Source: Notospermus geniculatus
Lineage: Eukaryota; Nemertea; Pilidiophora; Heteronemertea; Lineidae
Length of the DNA: 64,000 nt
Direction: 5' to 3'
Assembly: GCA_002633025.1 (NCBI GenBank)
Contig: NMRB01001870.1
Span: 1 to 64,000 of the forward strand
Shown: in pieces, positions 24,045-36,064 of the stretch
How the letters are laid out: the number at the start of each line of letters is the position of its first letter
Position numbering within the stretch: position 1 is the stretch's first letter
Program-made: the position numbers and the translations under genes
The notes under the pieces: model-generated
What the model was told of the DNA's origin: nothing
Database searches by the model: none
What the model saw: only the letters and a program-made list of their open reading frames with translations

Positions 24045-25268
24045 TTGCATTCCACTAAATTGTTGGCAATGGGCAAAAAATTGCCTCGTGTGCATTTTGC
24101 ATCAGTGTTAGGATGTAGGCCTGATTCAAGCTCAGTCCACTGTTTTATTACTCTCCCTGTTTCATACTTATTGGTCGTAATACGATGGCGTACGGATAGA
24201 CCAAGCCTCAGTCCCTCACGGTGGCTAGTTAATGAATGTCCTATCTGAAACTAACTCCATTCGAAATTATCATCTCTTCATCTTGAACATCTCATCGGAG
24301 GTGACAGGTGGAAGTGTTCATCATCAGTAGGTACCCAGGTGGCGTCAATAATAAACCGATTCTACCAAGTCCCTAGGGGATCTGTCAATTCTAAAAATGC
24401 AGAATCTACCAATTCTTCCTAATTGCAGAATTGGATCAGAAAAGACCACCTGCCGTCTAGCCGGTGCAACCAGTGAACAGATTAGGTCATTACGCCAAGA
24501 ATTCTATAAAATATCAACTCTATTGTCAAGAAATGCTCTCGAATCAGAAATCACGCATTATAAGTTATCTTGAATGAAGACTAGATGACATGTTATATGA
24601 TTGGTTTGACATCGTTGAGTGTTGGGAACATCACCTGATCAATTTACTTTTTAATAAATACATGTATGTTGGTAGCCCATTGTCCAATGTTGCATTGGAA
24701 ATGTCAGCCAGACCTCTGTGGCCGCACAACTAGGATTTGGGTGTATATGAATAAGCACTTGATAAAAAGTGCACATCCCCCGGCGTACCGGTATATGAAA
24801 AACATAATTGGTATGTCACGATCTTTCACTTTGAGCAGCGTGAGGCTGAAACCTTCCCCGAGAAGCTAAAATTTTGTTTCCTCACGCACAGCAGATCACG
24901 ACTTCCGTGAGTCGATTTCCACCGATTGCTCTTTTCAGATGAATAAGTTATTGTCAGCCAAGATCTCGACGATAACGGTTTCTTGTCAGGCGGAATAATT
25001 CGTTTCCAATTGACCTTATCTTTTGCCGGAACATTGGTCCTCATCTTCTAGATATTAGTTTCCTGCAATGAATATTGTTACATGTAGTAACGGCAAAATG
25101 TAGTTAGTATCTGAACGAGAAAACCTTCGTTTTACAGCAAAAACCATTTTTATTTATTTATTTATTTTGTCCGTATTAGGATACATCTGTCAGTGGCTGC
25201 GGACAATTTTCCGTGTCAAACCCGTTTGTACGAAAAGCCCGGCGAGAGGTCACACTACTACATTGTAG
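24045..25268. other. No recognised gene; TTTA microsatellite
   Basis: A short (TTTA)n tract lies near 25150-25168. I see no gene or bounded element. Confidence 0.5.
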
Positions 25269-25480
25269 TTAAAGGAGCACGGTATTGGATCTCAAATGCG
25301 TTATTTGACTGCCGACGTAGAGGGAGCCACCTAGCGGTAGTAATACGTACTACACAAATGCATTATAAAATGCACGGAGGAAATCGGGTCAACTCGCCAT
25401 TACGTCGTTGGTCCCTGGGTTGGAGAGTGGCACAGTGGCGCCGGCTGCCGAGAAAAAGTGGCAATACCGTGCTCCTTTAA
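25269..25480 (+). mobile_element. TTAA MITE family C, copy 2
   Basis: TTAA at 25269-25272 and 25477-25480 encloses inverted ends AGGAGCACGGTATTG and CAATACCGTGCTCCT (15 bp, perfect). It is homologous to 22358-22581 in the opposite orientation. The flanks both contain AGCCCGGCGA (25231 and 25484), so it sits inside an older duplicated or inverted sequence. Confidence 0.85.
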
Positions 25481-26698
25481 GTAGCCCGGCGACAGGTGCG
25501 CTGCATGCACTGACTGTTCGGTCATTTCTGTATTGGGACACATTGTTGGAGGCGCGAAAACGACGTCACTTATTGGCTGCGCCATCTGTTTTTCAGACAC
25601 GGGTTTCTTGAAGCCCGGCAATGAGGACCCTAGCTCACTGGCTCAATAGGTGTCACCAGTGGTTAAATCTATTGAAATGAAACTGGCAACTCGGTCCTGA
25701 TCAATTTCCCACACAAAAGCCGTCTATTGTATAGGACCGAGTTTCGGTGTGCTGCCCTCTATCGTAGCTAGGATGCCCATTCATAGGTGTGACCGCAACA
25801 AACCCGGGGATTTTATGTAGCGTAACCACTGCTATTGTGAATGTCCCACTCACGTTGGCGGAGAAATCACTTCAATTTTGATATGATGAGGACATTACAT
25901 CAATTTATGTACCATACGCCGATGCATTAAAAGGTCGTTTTCTGAGGTTTATGTTGTCTCGAAGTCGAGGTTGTCCATGTGGCTGATATGGCCCACAAAA
26001 CCACCGAATTACGAAGGCATATTTCATTGTTTTTACTTACGAAGACGATGAAGGTACATTATATCACATTTCAAATTAGTTTGTCAATAAACCACTGATG
26101 GAGAAGAATTTGGTAATCGGAATCGGCAGTTTCAAAAATGTATAGCAAATATTCATCTTCTGTCATATTTGAAATATCACCTGTTTTTCGTGGTTCAGTA
26201 AACAATGCTTTTATAACCATAGTTTTTGTGACACTTTTCAATAAAAAATAACGGTAGCAATTTGAGAAAAAAACTACATCCACATGTTAAAAATTGTGGG
26301 GTTTTTTTCTTTCATCCCCGGATGAACTCTAAACGTTGAATGAGTCCATATTGGACGTTCGTACTTTTTCAGAACATAAAGCCCCGCATACCAGACGCTG
26401 TTAATGAACAGTACTGGTATTTGTTTTTTTCCAGTCCATAACTTTTGGTAAACGGAGCCAAAAAAATCAAATGCCATGATCCATACTCCAAATAATGGAC
26501 AATTAACAGTTATTGATTATGTATGCAGCTTTTGTCTTCGAATCATTAATCTGCGTTCTACATAAGATATGAGGTTTTTGACCATCTCGTCAGGAAGTTA
26601 ACGACAGCAAGAAAGATACAGTACCCAGCAATTGCTACCATAAACTGGATAAAATCACGGTAATGACCCGTGCGAAATTTATGGTGAATATTTATGGG
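25481..26698. other. No recognised gene
   Basis: Minus-strand open frames at 26071-26477 are AT-rich without recognisable domains. I cannot support a gene. Confidence 0.45.
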
Positions 26699-26782
26699 GG
26701 AATCTACATCTTAATACGCGGTCTAAAGACTCGGTACTATGGAATCTACATCTTAATACGCGGTCTAAAGACTCAGTACTAT
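26699..26782 (+). repeat. Two-unit 42-bp tandem duplication
   Basis: A 42-bp unit starting GGAATCTACATCTTAATACG is repeated head to tail (26699-26740 and 26741-26782) with one difference. Confidence 0.85.
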
Positions 26783-27890
26783 GGACGTGATACGTTAATG
26801 ACACATGCTTTGTCTCATACAGAGCGTCTAAAAAAATGTTACCATTTTGATTTTGTCTAAAAATTAAACTGTTAATATTTTTCAAATGAGACTCCTGTCC
26901 TGAAGAACCCTGGGAGATTTTTCTCAAATTAGGATGGTTTTGATATGTTTTTGTAACAGTCACAATCACAGTTTTTGTGAATTTATTTAGCAGTTTTACG
27001 CTTCAGTGTCTGTAAATGGACGTTTTCACTGTGTATAACTGCTGCTTTTTCTGTTCTGAGAGAGCATTTCGCGGTCTCCTTGATATTCTTGGCCTGATTA
27101 TGCAATGTTCCTTGGTTTCTAATTTTTTCGACATCATAAAGATAATCAGAGATATACCAGGTGGATGTCTTTCATCACGTATAGCCATTTTGTCATCACA
27201 ATTAACTTTATATCGGGTGGCCTAAAAAACGACAACCCTTTGTAATATGGGGTTATTAAAAAATATCATTTTTATAACTTTCACATTTTGCATCATTTAT
27301 CTAAAGGATATTCGATATCTTTCCCCAAAATTTCACCTCAATAGATTAAACAGCACTAAAATAGCGACATATTTAAAATTTCATGTCAAAAATGCAGTGC
27401 CGAAAGCAATTTCATTGACCGCCACTGCATGTTTGACGAGAAATCGCTGCAGTGGGGTCAAAAACTTGATAGTACATACAATGACAAGTAAATGCTACTT
27501 CGTTTCCACTGTACTGGGCCCGGTGTACAAAACTCAGCAATCATGAACAGACATTGAGAAAAAGCATTGCAAATGCATCAAATGACCTTGGTTTCTCGCA
27601 GCGCAGAATAGTGTGTCATTCTGAGAATGCGTACAACAGAAATATTCACATACCCAAAAAGTGGCTGGCGTAATGTAAATTGAATGAAATTAGAATGGTA
27701 GTTCCGGTTTCTATTTGTTTAATGCAGCGGATGACACCGTTGCATGCACTCAATGTGATTAGATCGCAATACCAACAAAGAGCAAAATAATTTTTTCACG
27801 GGCTGGTGCTGAAAGAAAATGACCATGGAATAATGTGTATGAATCTATTTGACGACTCGACAGTCCTGTAAATAACAAAGTTGTTGGGAT
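26783..27890. other. No recognised gene or repeat
   Basis: AT-rich sequence with small overlapping open frames. No domain, bounded element or splice pattern that I can support. Confidence 0.5.
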
Positions 27891-28078
27891 TTAAGGGTTA
27901 TTTAAAGTGACTCGAAATCTCGAATTTTTGACGCAAGAAATCTGACTAACTGCACAAAAAATTTGGAAAATAAGGCTCGGAGGCCCTCGGGAACCGTAGG
28001 AAGGTGCCCCGAGCCTTATTTTCTCAATTCAGTGTGCAAAAAAATTCGAGATTTCGAGTCACTTTTCATAACCTTTAA
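27891..28078. mobile_element. TTAA-flanked palindromic MITE
   Basis: TTAA at 27891-27894 and 28075-28078. The inverted arms contain AAAGTGACTCGAAATCTCGA and its complement, and a GC-rich central stem pairs AATAAGGCTCGG with CCGAGCCTTATT. Confidence 0.75.
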
Positions 28079-28085
28079 GGCGCTA

Positions 28086-28225
28086 CGTGACAGTTTTCTG
28101 TCGAAAGTTTGCTGTCAGACAGCAATAATTGCTGGTAGAAAGTGACTGTATGATAGCAATTATTGCTGTCTGACAGCAATAATTGACTACCTGACAGCAA
28201 ACTGTCGACAGAAAACTGTCACGTG
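28086..28225. repeat. Palindrome with internal CTGTCAGACAGCAATAATTG repeats
   Basis: CGTGACAGTTTTCTGTCGA pairs with TCGACAGAAAACTGTCACG at the other end. Inside, GCTGTCAGACAGCAATAATT and its complement alternate several times. It starts 8 bp after the preceding MITE. Confidence 0.75.
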
Positions 28226-28949
28226 GAGCAGCGTCTTTACTCCTTGAAAAAGCGCTGAAGGTTCCAAATCCCTCTTCTCGCTTGTTAACCAAGTCAGTGA
28301 TGCTTTATACATTCTCCTTTGAACTCTTCATTCGTCTTATGCTTTGCCAATACGACCGAACTCGCGAAGTACAAAGATGTAAGAGCAGAAAGAAAAAAAT
28401 GCCCATCCTTGGTCGGTCATTGCTGGAAAGCTTTGCGCCCAACTACGCATATCTTTCTTCTTGCCATCACGTCCACCATCCATTGACTGTTTGTGGTAAA
28501 TAACAAAATCATCTAAGCAATGATAAAGCCTTTGTGTTTGCTTCGCCCCGATTACATGTGTTTTATCAAAGTGTCCATTTTCGGACGCGAAACTACTGCT
28601 TTGGGGAACATTAGTATGGCCTATTTTTGGAGATATTTGTGTTGTCTTTGAAAGCACTTTGCTCTCTTTCACCCACACAGCCTTTTGTCGAAAGTGTGCA
28701 AAAGTGCTTGCTACGTCATTTTGACCAATTGGATATCGGCATATCTCCGTCGTTGTCGTTCTTACTTTTAGTAATTATTGTTCAATCAGGTCATTGCTAT
28801 AAACAATCACTTTGTTGTCGTGAAAGCTCATCGTTTTTTTCGGCGATGGCTAATCGAGGCAGTTTTCAGGACGCGCTTCTGTTTTTTGGTACAAAGTATA
28901 TTGCAAGTATTGTAAATCGTTAACACAAGTTTTACTACAACAGAGCATA
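28226..28949. other. No recognised gene
   Basis: Open frames on both strands at 28282-28923 overlap each other and show no domain. Confidence 0.45.
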
Positions 28950-29199
28950 AAGGCCTATGTACACTATCAACATTTCAGGACACATGTCGCGACACATGTG
29001 TCCGACACAGATGGACACAGAAATTTTGTCCCTGTATACACTAGACACATGTCGGGACACATGTTGCGACACAGTGTTGGGACACATGTTGCCAATATTT
29101 TTGCTCTGCACACACTGTCAACATTTCCAGCAACACGGTGTGTCGGACACATGTATCCCGACATGTGTCTTGAAATGTTGATAGTGTACATAGGCCTTA
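28950..29199. mobile_element. Hairpin element with GACACATGT repeats
   Basis: Perfect inverted ends of 28 bp begin AAGGCCTATGTACACTATCA. The interior has many GACACATGTC and GACACATGT units in both orientations, so alternative hairpins can form. It is non-coding. Confidence 0.8.
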
Positions 29200-29969
29200 A
29201 AAAAACCTGTGTAACGACGTGATCTTCAGCCTTTTGGTGCCACAACCCTGCCCATCGAACCTCAAACATGGCTGCCAGGCGGCCATCGTAGAAAATTGTC
29301 TATAGCCTATATCTCAAACAACAAGTGCAGCCAGAATGTTTTGACCTTGAAATTATATGGACCCAGGTGACCTCAATGAGTCCAGCAAATTCGACCTGAT
29401 CGGACTTCAAATATGGCTACCAGTCGTCTGCTGCTGCCTGAAACTGAAGTCAGTAGTTCGAGTTTTAACCTGCGCCGGCGCGCCCTACGACTCGAATTAC
29501 CTTTGAACGCCATGTCGCATGAAATCTACACACACAAGGAATTAGACTTCGCTTCCTCAAGCGACGTACACGCTGTTTTGTCACGGTTCACTGGAATATC
29601 TCATTACCTACCCAGGAAGCACCTGGGTGAATTTGTTCCGCCTGATGCTCAAAATCGACAGACTTGAAAACATTGATTCAATTGTCTGAAATCAGTGCTT
29701 GCTTACCGTGAAGGTATTTCATGTCTCTGATACATTGACCGCATGTGGCCAGCGCAGATCAGCCGAATAATTCTTCAGAGGGGCATGTCCTTGAAACAAG
29801 GACAATGCCACGTACATGTATCAATGAGGAATCCGTCTACTGCTTCTTTTTTCATCCCGGTGTAGCAGTAAAAAGTGTCCCCCTGTAAAAAGTGTCCACT
29901 TCTTTTGTTGAGTGACGGAATAAGCGGCATGCGTATAGAAACCAATTGTCAGAGATTAGAATGTAACAA
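29200..29969. other. No recognised gene
   Basis: An 84-codon open frame at 29413-29667 shows no domain. The block near 29250-29420 reads like old dispersed repeat sequence. Confidence 0.4.
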
Positions 29970-30198
29970 TAGAGCTTGAGCCGCGGCTCATTATGACGTC
30001 ACGTTTGACCTGCAGTCCGCCATGCTGCCGGTCAACGACAAAGTGCACCACGTGCAAATCGCGTCATGGTTGAAGACGCAACACTCCACTTGCGCTGACG
30101 ACAAACTGCACCACGTGGGTCGCCGACGTCATTTGACGTCAGTTTGACCGGCAAGATGGCGGATTTTTTCGTGATGACGTCATCGGCTCGAGCTCTAT
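29970..30198. mobile_element. Palindromic MITE
   Basis: The ends AGAGCTTGAGCCG and CGGCTCGAGCTCT are inverted. TGACGTCA occurs in both arms, with CCGCCAT and ATGGCGG, and GCACCACGTG appears twice in the centre. Confidence 0.7.
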
Positions 30199-30562
30199 AG
30201 GATCTTTTGTTCCCAGGAAGGTTTTTCGTAGGACATTCTTTCCCTTCACACCGGTTTTTTGCAGTTACCTTCTAAGGAACTTCAGTTAGTGGCCAGAAGC
30301 AGTGGACACACGGAACGCTAATTATATTCGACGTAGAAATGACCAGACTGGATCGCAGATTTTTCATTCTGAAGCTTTGCGAATTGATGAGATGCGACAA
30401 AGCTAGTCTTGCCCTGTCTGGCTCGGTATCACAGTTGCTCCATCATGCTCACTGGTGCGATACTTGTTCTGATGATGCTCTTCACATGTAGATGCGCTTC
30501 TCGTAGTTTGTCGACATTCGCACAGAGAGCGTTCGGAAATATGATTCGGTTTACCAGCTGCA

Positions 30563-31165
30563 CTGTACAGTCATGGACATCAATTTATCTACACCTGGTA
30601 CTTTGAATATTTCAAATACACCGTACTACTGGGCCGATTTGAACACGGTTTGTTTCATATGAAAGTACATCTTGTTGGTCATACTTCTGCATCAAAATTG
30701 TGGAAATTTGGAAATATTGTAATTATGTAATAGCTCATCAGAAAAATCCTAAAAATCAACATTTTTATTATGTAATTTTTGGTGACTTTTGTTGCAGTTG
30801 TGATAGAGTGGAACCTTCTCAGGATTTTGGACTTGGTTTCATCAAGATCTGTGGAGTGGTTGCTGAGATACATATGTATTTGAGATTATCAAATGTTCGA
30901 TAATTTGACCAACATGATATATTATTTTCATGTGGAACAAACCGTGTTAAAATTGGCCAGCAGTATTTGAAATACACTACACAAAGTTTTTTGGTACTCC
31001 TTCTTTCAGTATATTGTCCACAACGTTTCTACCAGTGTTCCCTGATCGTCTTCAGGTGGCTGAATGCCCTTCTTAAGAATGCCATTCAAGGAAAGTATTT
31101 GAAATATTCGAAATATTTAGAGTACATGTATCAGGTGTAGATAAACTAATGTCCATGACTGTACA
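30563..31165. mobile_element. Nested inverted-repeat elements
   Basis: The outer ends CTGTACAGTCATGGACAT and ATGTCCATGACTGTACATG are inverted and continue through TTTATCTACACCTG and TTTGAATATTTCAAATAC. An inner pair at about 30626-30966 (AACACGGTTTGTTTCAT and its complement, GTTGGTCA and TGACCAAC) forms a second element. Part of the outer element recurs at 54937-55012 (GAAATATTCAAAGTATCTGG, GGAGATAAAC). Confidence 0.65.
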
Positions 31166-31476
31166 TGCATGACCGCTGCAGTTGACAACGCGGATGGATG
31201 TGTCTAGCCAATTTCTCTAACATCAACAAGTGCACCATAAACTAACCAGCTTATTCTCATTCTTTCGACAACTCACGTTCTCGCGAGATGAGTGAACTTC
31301 TTAGCGGAAGATGTATGGCGAAATCAGACAAAAGTTAATGGAATTAGGATCTGAAAAACAGAAAGACTGGCAAGCTGTCAATACAATTACATAATCAACT
31401 GTCGCAAGCCAGCGTATTCTTTTTAGTTCTTTATGGATTCCTCTGTTTGGTGGTAAGGCGTTTGAAGGGATACAGT

Positions 31477-31751
31477 AGGGAGGTTTAGAAATCAAACAAT
31501 CGAGAGGTTAGGAAATCGCTCCGTTAACGGTAACACTAACGCTAACGTTATTTTTTACATTGCAAATGTACGTCAGAAATAGCGTTAGCGTTTTAGTGTT
31601 ATCGTTCACGGAGGGTTTCTTAACCTCTCGATTAAACGTAAACGTTGACGACAACGTATAATTTTGTACCGAAAATGCAATATAAAATCTGTATAAAAAA
31701 CAACGTTGTCGTAAAGTTTATGTTTATCGTTTGATTTCTAAACCTCCCTAA
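31477..31751. mobile_element. MITE with GGGAGGTTTAGAAAT ends, copy 2, with nested MITE
   Basis: The outer ends TAGGGAGGTTTAGAAATCAA and TTGATTTCTAAACCTCCCTA match copy 1 at 4744-4902. It is interrupted at AAACG by a second hairpin (about 31501-31630) with ends CGAGAGGTTAGGAAATCGCT and AGGGTTTCTTAACCTCTCG. That inner element is itself related in design (GTTAGCGTT repeats). Copy 1 shows the uninterrupted state. Confidence 0.75.
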
Positions 31752-32972
31752 TTTCTTCCTAGAGTCTTACGTCAGAGTGCTCCAATTACGCTTTCCTCTC
31801 ATTGTCTTGAAGACGACAATGCGTACTAAATTTCAGGAAACAGTAGGCTTCAGATGGTTCCCGAATGCAGCGCGAGAGGAACCGTTTCACTCTGCAGTTA
31901 ATTCATACTGGTTCCGAAATTAGCAGAATGTCTAGAAACAACATTTTTTTGTAAACTTCACTGTGTCGACATGTCGGTTCCAATTACGCTGACGACTTTG
32001 TGCGATTATTGCACTGAAATCTGTCTCAATTTCAAAAAGAACATGGCACTGAAACCTTTCACCGTCTCCAATAAATTACAATGAAACGTACCCTCTTCGT
32101 GGACCAAACTCTTTAAATCTGAAGCTTCAAATCCATGGAAGCTGCTAATAGTTTTGTTGAACGGATACATTTAAGGAAAAAACCCGTACGCAGGAAGCTG
32201 TTTGCTGTTGTTTTGAAATGTGATGGTGAATTTCCTTGAGAGATTCAGTGAACCAAATGCTGATGAGCAAAATCGTTTTTTCCACAGTTTTGATTTAATA
32301 CTACGTGCAACATAATACACTTTTTTCTAATATCGCCATAATCAAACGTGATGGCTTTGTTAAACATCTATCAATGTCTAAAAGGCATTCTCAATTTGTA
32401 ATAGAATAGAAATACATGTACACCCATTATCTATTTCTCAAGGGATTTTATTCAACTATTTTTTAATCCATCACAGTAGTATTGATTTTACTATCAACAC
32501 TGAACAATTCCCAAGGATATTAAAAAATGAATACATTTTTATTGAAAGCGAATCATATGCAAATACATGTAAGATGAAAACCGCAGTTGTGACAGTTGAG
32601 ATCTTCTCGTGTTGCGTGATGGGGGCGAGATTCTGGAATTCGTCACTTGGTGGCATTTCTAAGTCCACATCGTCGGCACACTGTTTTAGCTTAAATATAA
32701 TGTATCACTGGTATTTTCGCGGGCCACGAAAATCATTGTTTATTTACATTTTGTTTTGTTTGTGTCCAGTCTTTCTTTGTCTTATGAGTAATTTGTTGGT
32801 GGCAAGCCACTCTAGAAATTCTTTTGATACCGAAAATATTCAATTTGGTGGGTTGGCATGTCCCAAATGTCCAAAATAACATAATGTAAACATCCATATT
32901 TACAAACATTAAATGTAAACAATGAAGTCGTGATACATTACCTTTTCATTACCATTACATTTTCAGTAACGG
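31752..32972. other. Upstream region of copy 1; no gene recognised
   Basis: Open frames at 32471-32879 have no domain. The sequence ATTACATTTTCAG ending at 32966 looks like a splice acceptor, but the next in-frame codon is TAA (32967-32969). It would therefore splice a 5' untranslated leader if used at all. No clear TATA box. Confidence 0.45.
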
Positions 32973-33011
32973 TTGTCAGTGGTAATAGTGATAGAACAAT
33001 CGACACATTCA

Positions 33012-33257
33012 ATGTCTCCAACAATTTTTCCAATTATTTTCCAACTAACTGCGTCTGGAAGTTGTTTTGTTAACTTACAGCCCGCTGTTCAGATGAAGTC
33101 TTCACTGGGATGTTGTGTACGTTGCGTTCATACCAACGATTGTCGAGCTTTTTCGTATCGATCAAAATCGGCCGAAGGTATTTGTCATCTTGAACGTGAG
33201 TTGTGGGCTTGCAACGGAACAAGAACTCGAACCGGACTCCTACTCTGGTCGAAACAG
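33012..33257 (+). CDS. PAN/Apple-like gene copy 1, exon A
   Basis: Exon A encodes about 82 residues: a hydrophobic start (MSPTIFPIIFQLTASGSC) and then a cysteine-rich module with C, CC, C, C, C and C in PAN/Apple-like spacing (SSLGCCVRCVHTNDCRAFSY, then GICHLE and WAC). The frame is closed upstream by TAA at 32967-32969, so the ATG at 33012 is my start. It ends at a donor CAG|GTGAAG (33257/33258) in phase 0, the same position as in the three paralogues. PAN/Apple modules bind proteins or carbohydrates outside cells. It is joined to exon B at 34836-35894, giving about 434 residues. The N-terminal hydrophobic stretch is short for a signal peptide, so secretion is inferred. Copy 1 is the most diverged of the four and has one extra cysteine. 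Confidence 0.72.
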
Positions 33258-33351
33258 GTGAAGTTGAATCGTCAGCAATACATGTACTAGCGAACCCTCT
33301 AGGATCAGTAGCTTGTGAATCTCTTTCTTGGGAATCTAAAGGATAGGTTAT

Positions 33352-33603
33352 AAGGGAGTAAGTGGAAAATGAGAAGTGGGAAATTTTGGAATTGTGCGCG
33401 AATTTTTCAAATTCTCAAGTTGGGAGAATTTTTTTCCCATTTTGAGAAATATCGCCCGAAAAATCAGACAAAATGTCATGTCATTTTAAGAAAATTTCTC
33501 AAATTTGGAAAAAATTTCTCCCAATTTGAGACATTGAAAAATTCGCGCAAAATTCCAAAATTTCCCACTTCTTATTTTCAACTTTTATTTCTTACACCCT
33601 TTT
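33352..33603. mobile_element. Palindromic MITE in the intron of copy 1
   Basis: The ends AAGGGAGTAAG and CTTACACCCTT are inverted. GAAGTGGGAAATTTTGGAAT pairs with the complement at 33543-33572. A homologous element lies in the intron of copy 4 (55815-56047), sharing AATCAGACAAAATGTCATGT. Confidence 0.75.
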
Positions 33604-34276
33604 TATACACATAAACCGTCAAGCAGAGAGTGTTCAATTTGCTTCGGCATCTAAAAAGCAAAATATTCCAAGTATACGATAGGGATCAGGCACATTTCGG
33701 ATGGGCAAAAACGTGAATAGTGATTGCGTCAGGAGAAACTGCTAATCTTAGTCACAGCTTTTTAAATGCTAAGTTATTTTACTTGACCGAACCTGAATAG
33801 AGCCAGGGACTTCCTAACGTATTTCCTGTGGTTTCGTTCCTAAGCCTGTAACTTTCCTCACGCGGGCGATAACGCTCGGGCTGTTTTGTTCCCCGTTGCT
33901 GCTCGAGGCTCGTGATTGAAATCTATTACCCCGTTATCTGTTACTCCATGAGAGTAGATCACTGCTAGTTGACACATACGCTTCTTACTTGCTGTCTGCA
34001 GGGGCAGATTCGGGACTTCGGGCACTCACGCCGCCTCTTCATTGAAAACTCATGGTCAAAGTCTTCCAGGTTAAAAACCTCGCGGTCATTTCGACGGTGG
34101 CACTTTTAAGTTCGACCGCTATCTTCCCCGTGATTTCTGATCGAAATGGCACCATTTTCACAGGGAATGTTGAGAATGATATAAGGGGGTGGTCCTTAAG
34201 TGGGTGGCATTATATTTGTTTACCCCTTAGCGAATAAAATGTATGAAGAAACTTGCAATGATTTACAATGCCCACT

Positions 34277-34353
34277 AGCCTGGTTCCGCTGGCCACCGTT
34301 TAGATGGCGCTGCGTCGCAGCGCCATCTAGACGGTGGCCAGCGGAACCAGGCT
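34277..34353. repeat. 77-bp near-perfect palindrome in the intron of copy 1
   Basis: AGCCTGGTTCCGCTGGCCAC and its complement enclose TAGATGGCGCTGCG T CGCAGCGCCATCTA. There is one mismatch and a one-base centre. It lies in the intron between 33258 and 34835. Confidence 0.85.
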
Positions 34354-34835
34354 ACAGTGCCCACCAATATTTTCTTCAACCATGCAGTGCGATTAGAAAA
34401 CAGGAAATTCCACATATAAAACTGCTGCCATCTGCTTCCCATAGGCCTAGATTATTGCCAAAGGTGTTGGCCTCCTCCAAACACATTCCCCCATGCAGAA
34501 GCCCAGCAAAATGCCATCCTCTAGCCACATGAATCCTCTGAATACGTGCCTGCCACGGGTATGAGGCTAGTGGTTACAAAAATCTGTGCTTAGTCTGAAG
34601 TACATACATATGTACATTGTATGTACTTCCTGCTTCTGTGTTGGGCTATGTTTCACCTTTTAACGCAATTTTTCGATCAAAATTCGAAGTTCCAATGATT
34701 GTACGGTATGCGGAGTTGACGCTGTCGTAGAGGCAGTAGGCAATTCTATCGCAGTCTTGTCATTCAGACCGATCATTTCACATAATCAGAGGATAATTTC
34801 CTCCGTTAATTGCAACTTTCCTTTCCAACGTACAG

Positions 34836-35894
34836 GACATCAAGGTAGAGGGGGAGTTTCCAGTGAGGTATTCCAGCGTATACTACCACCACAAACATAA
34901 GGTTATTGTAATGGCCACGGATAGCGCTACCCTACTATCTTCCCCACGAAATGTATTCGTATACTCCTATAACGAAGAAAAGCTGGTCTTTCAACTAAAG
35001 CGACACTTCACAGTAGCTTCCCTGGTGTATTTCATCGGTGAATATGGAGACTACGTTGTTGGTCTTGGAAACAGTTTGGGAAGTTGGAAAGTGGTACCCG
35101 AATGGAAAGAACTAACGAAAGCTCATGTAATTGATCTTAATGGTGAAAACGTGCGAGAGTTGCGCATCCCGTTCAAAGACATTGAAAGGACTCACGTAAG
35201 CAAACGCCGAGGTATATTCAAGTACCTTAGACTGACCACATGTCAGGACAACGCTTTCGTAGAAGTATCTTATCTTACCAACTATACGAGACAAAGGGAA
35301 ACCACTGCAGCATCTGAACTACACTGGTACAAGATTAAAGATGGTGGTTTTTTATTCAAGCTTGAGTACGTAAAAGACTTGAATTTTAAACGCATTTACA
35401 AGAAGACTAATCTGCATTTTTTTAACAACATTATACGCCTCACAGACATTCAATGTGACTTCAAAACGAATCTTTACACATTTGAATTCCATCCGTTTAA
35501 GATTACTTTAAGAGACAGTCGGCGAGGTTATGACGTAACCCAAGTAACTGTCTTCAACAATGCTTGGTTTGGTGTTGGCATCAACATGGCGATGTTGTTG
35601 TCACCTGACCTCGTAACTGTTCTAGAATACGATTCAAGGCTTGCAGTTTTGCATCCAATGGGTTTCGGAAAGGCTGTAACTAAAGTTTATCACATAAAGA
35701 AATGGAGTGACGAATGGAAGTCGAGTAGTTCGAGAAAAATATTCAACGGTACACTTGTCCATTTCACCTCAACACCAAACTTTCTATGTAGCTTGTTGGT
35801 TACTCAGAGTGGAGACCTGATTTGCTGGCGTAGAATGAACAAAAGGAGAGACCCTGTTAGCATGGCAAGGATCATCAGACACAGTGAAGTCTAG
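34836..35894 (+). CDS. PAN/Apple-like gene copy 1, exon B (novel domain)
   Basis: The acceptor is AACGTACAG|GAC at 34835/34836. The exon then encodes 352 residues to TAG, starting DIKVEGEFPVRYSSVYYHH. It has no ATG near its start, so it must be spliced to exon A. The domain family is unknown to me. Landmarks shared with copies 2-4 are GEFP near the start, SSPRNVFVY, TTCQDNAFVEV, LHWYKIKDGGFLFKLEYVKD, DIQCDFKTNLYTFEFHPF and a C-terminal GDLICWRR. Alternating hydrophobic strands every 50-60 residues suggest an all-beta fold, possibly a propeller. Two cysteines (TTC, IQC) are conserved in all copies. Sequons NYT and NGT are present, but the N-V-T site of the other copies reads TQVT here. The reading frame is intact. 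Confidence 0.85.
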   Translation, partial: DIKVEGEFPVRYSSVYYHHKHKVIVMATDSATLLSSPRNVFVYSYNEEKLVFQLKRHFTVASLVYFIGEYGDYVVGLGNSLGSWKVVPEWKELTKAHVIDLNGENVRELRIPFKDIERTHVSKRRGIFKYLRLTTCQDNAFVEVSYLTNYTRQRETTAASELHWYKIKDGGFLFKLEYVKDLNFKRIYKKTNLHFFNNIIRLTDIQCDFKTNLYTFEFHPFKITLRDSRRGYDVTQVTVFNNAWFGVGINMAMLLSPDLVTVLEYDSRLAVLHPMGFGKAVTKVYHIKKWSDEWKSSSSRKIFNGTLVHFTSTPNFLCSLLVTQSGDLICWRRMNKRRDPVSMARIIRHSEV

Positions 35895-35915
35895 ATAAAA
35901 TTTTGTCGTTTGTGC

Positions 35916-35993
35916 AGTTTACACGAACCGATTTGGGCGTACGATCATGTCGGATACGACAATCGGATGTAAAAATCGTATCGTGTAAATTGG
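35916..35993. repeat. Small inverted repeat 3' of copy 1
   Basis: CAGTTTACACGAACCGAT pairs with ATCGTATCGTGTAAATTGG. It begins about 20 bp after the stop codon of copy 1, so it probably lies in the 3' UTR. Confidence 0.55.
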
Positions 35994-36064
35994 CCTAAAG
36001 ATTATATATAGGCTAGTGTTGGACTCTCAAAGGAAAATCGGTCCTTTCCCTGGCAGTGTTTTTT

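Noticed and set aside
28950-29199. CRISPR-like repeat array
   Set aside because: The repeats are short, unevenly spaced and in both orientations within a hairpin, in a eukaryotic genome.
32960-32972. Upstream coding exon spliced at ATTTTCAG into exon A of copy 1
   Set aside because: The in-frame codon directly after the acceptor is TAA, so it could splice only an untranslated leader.
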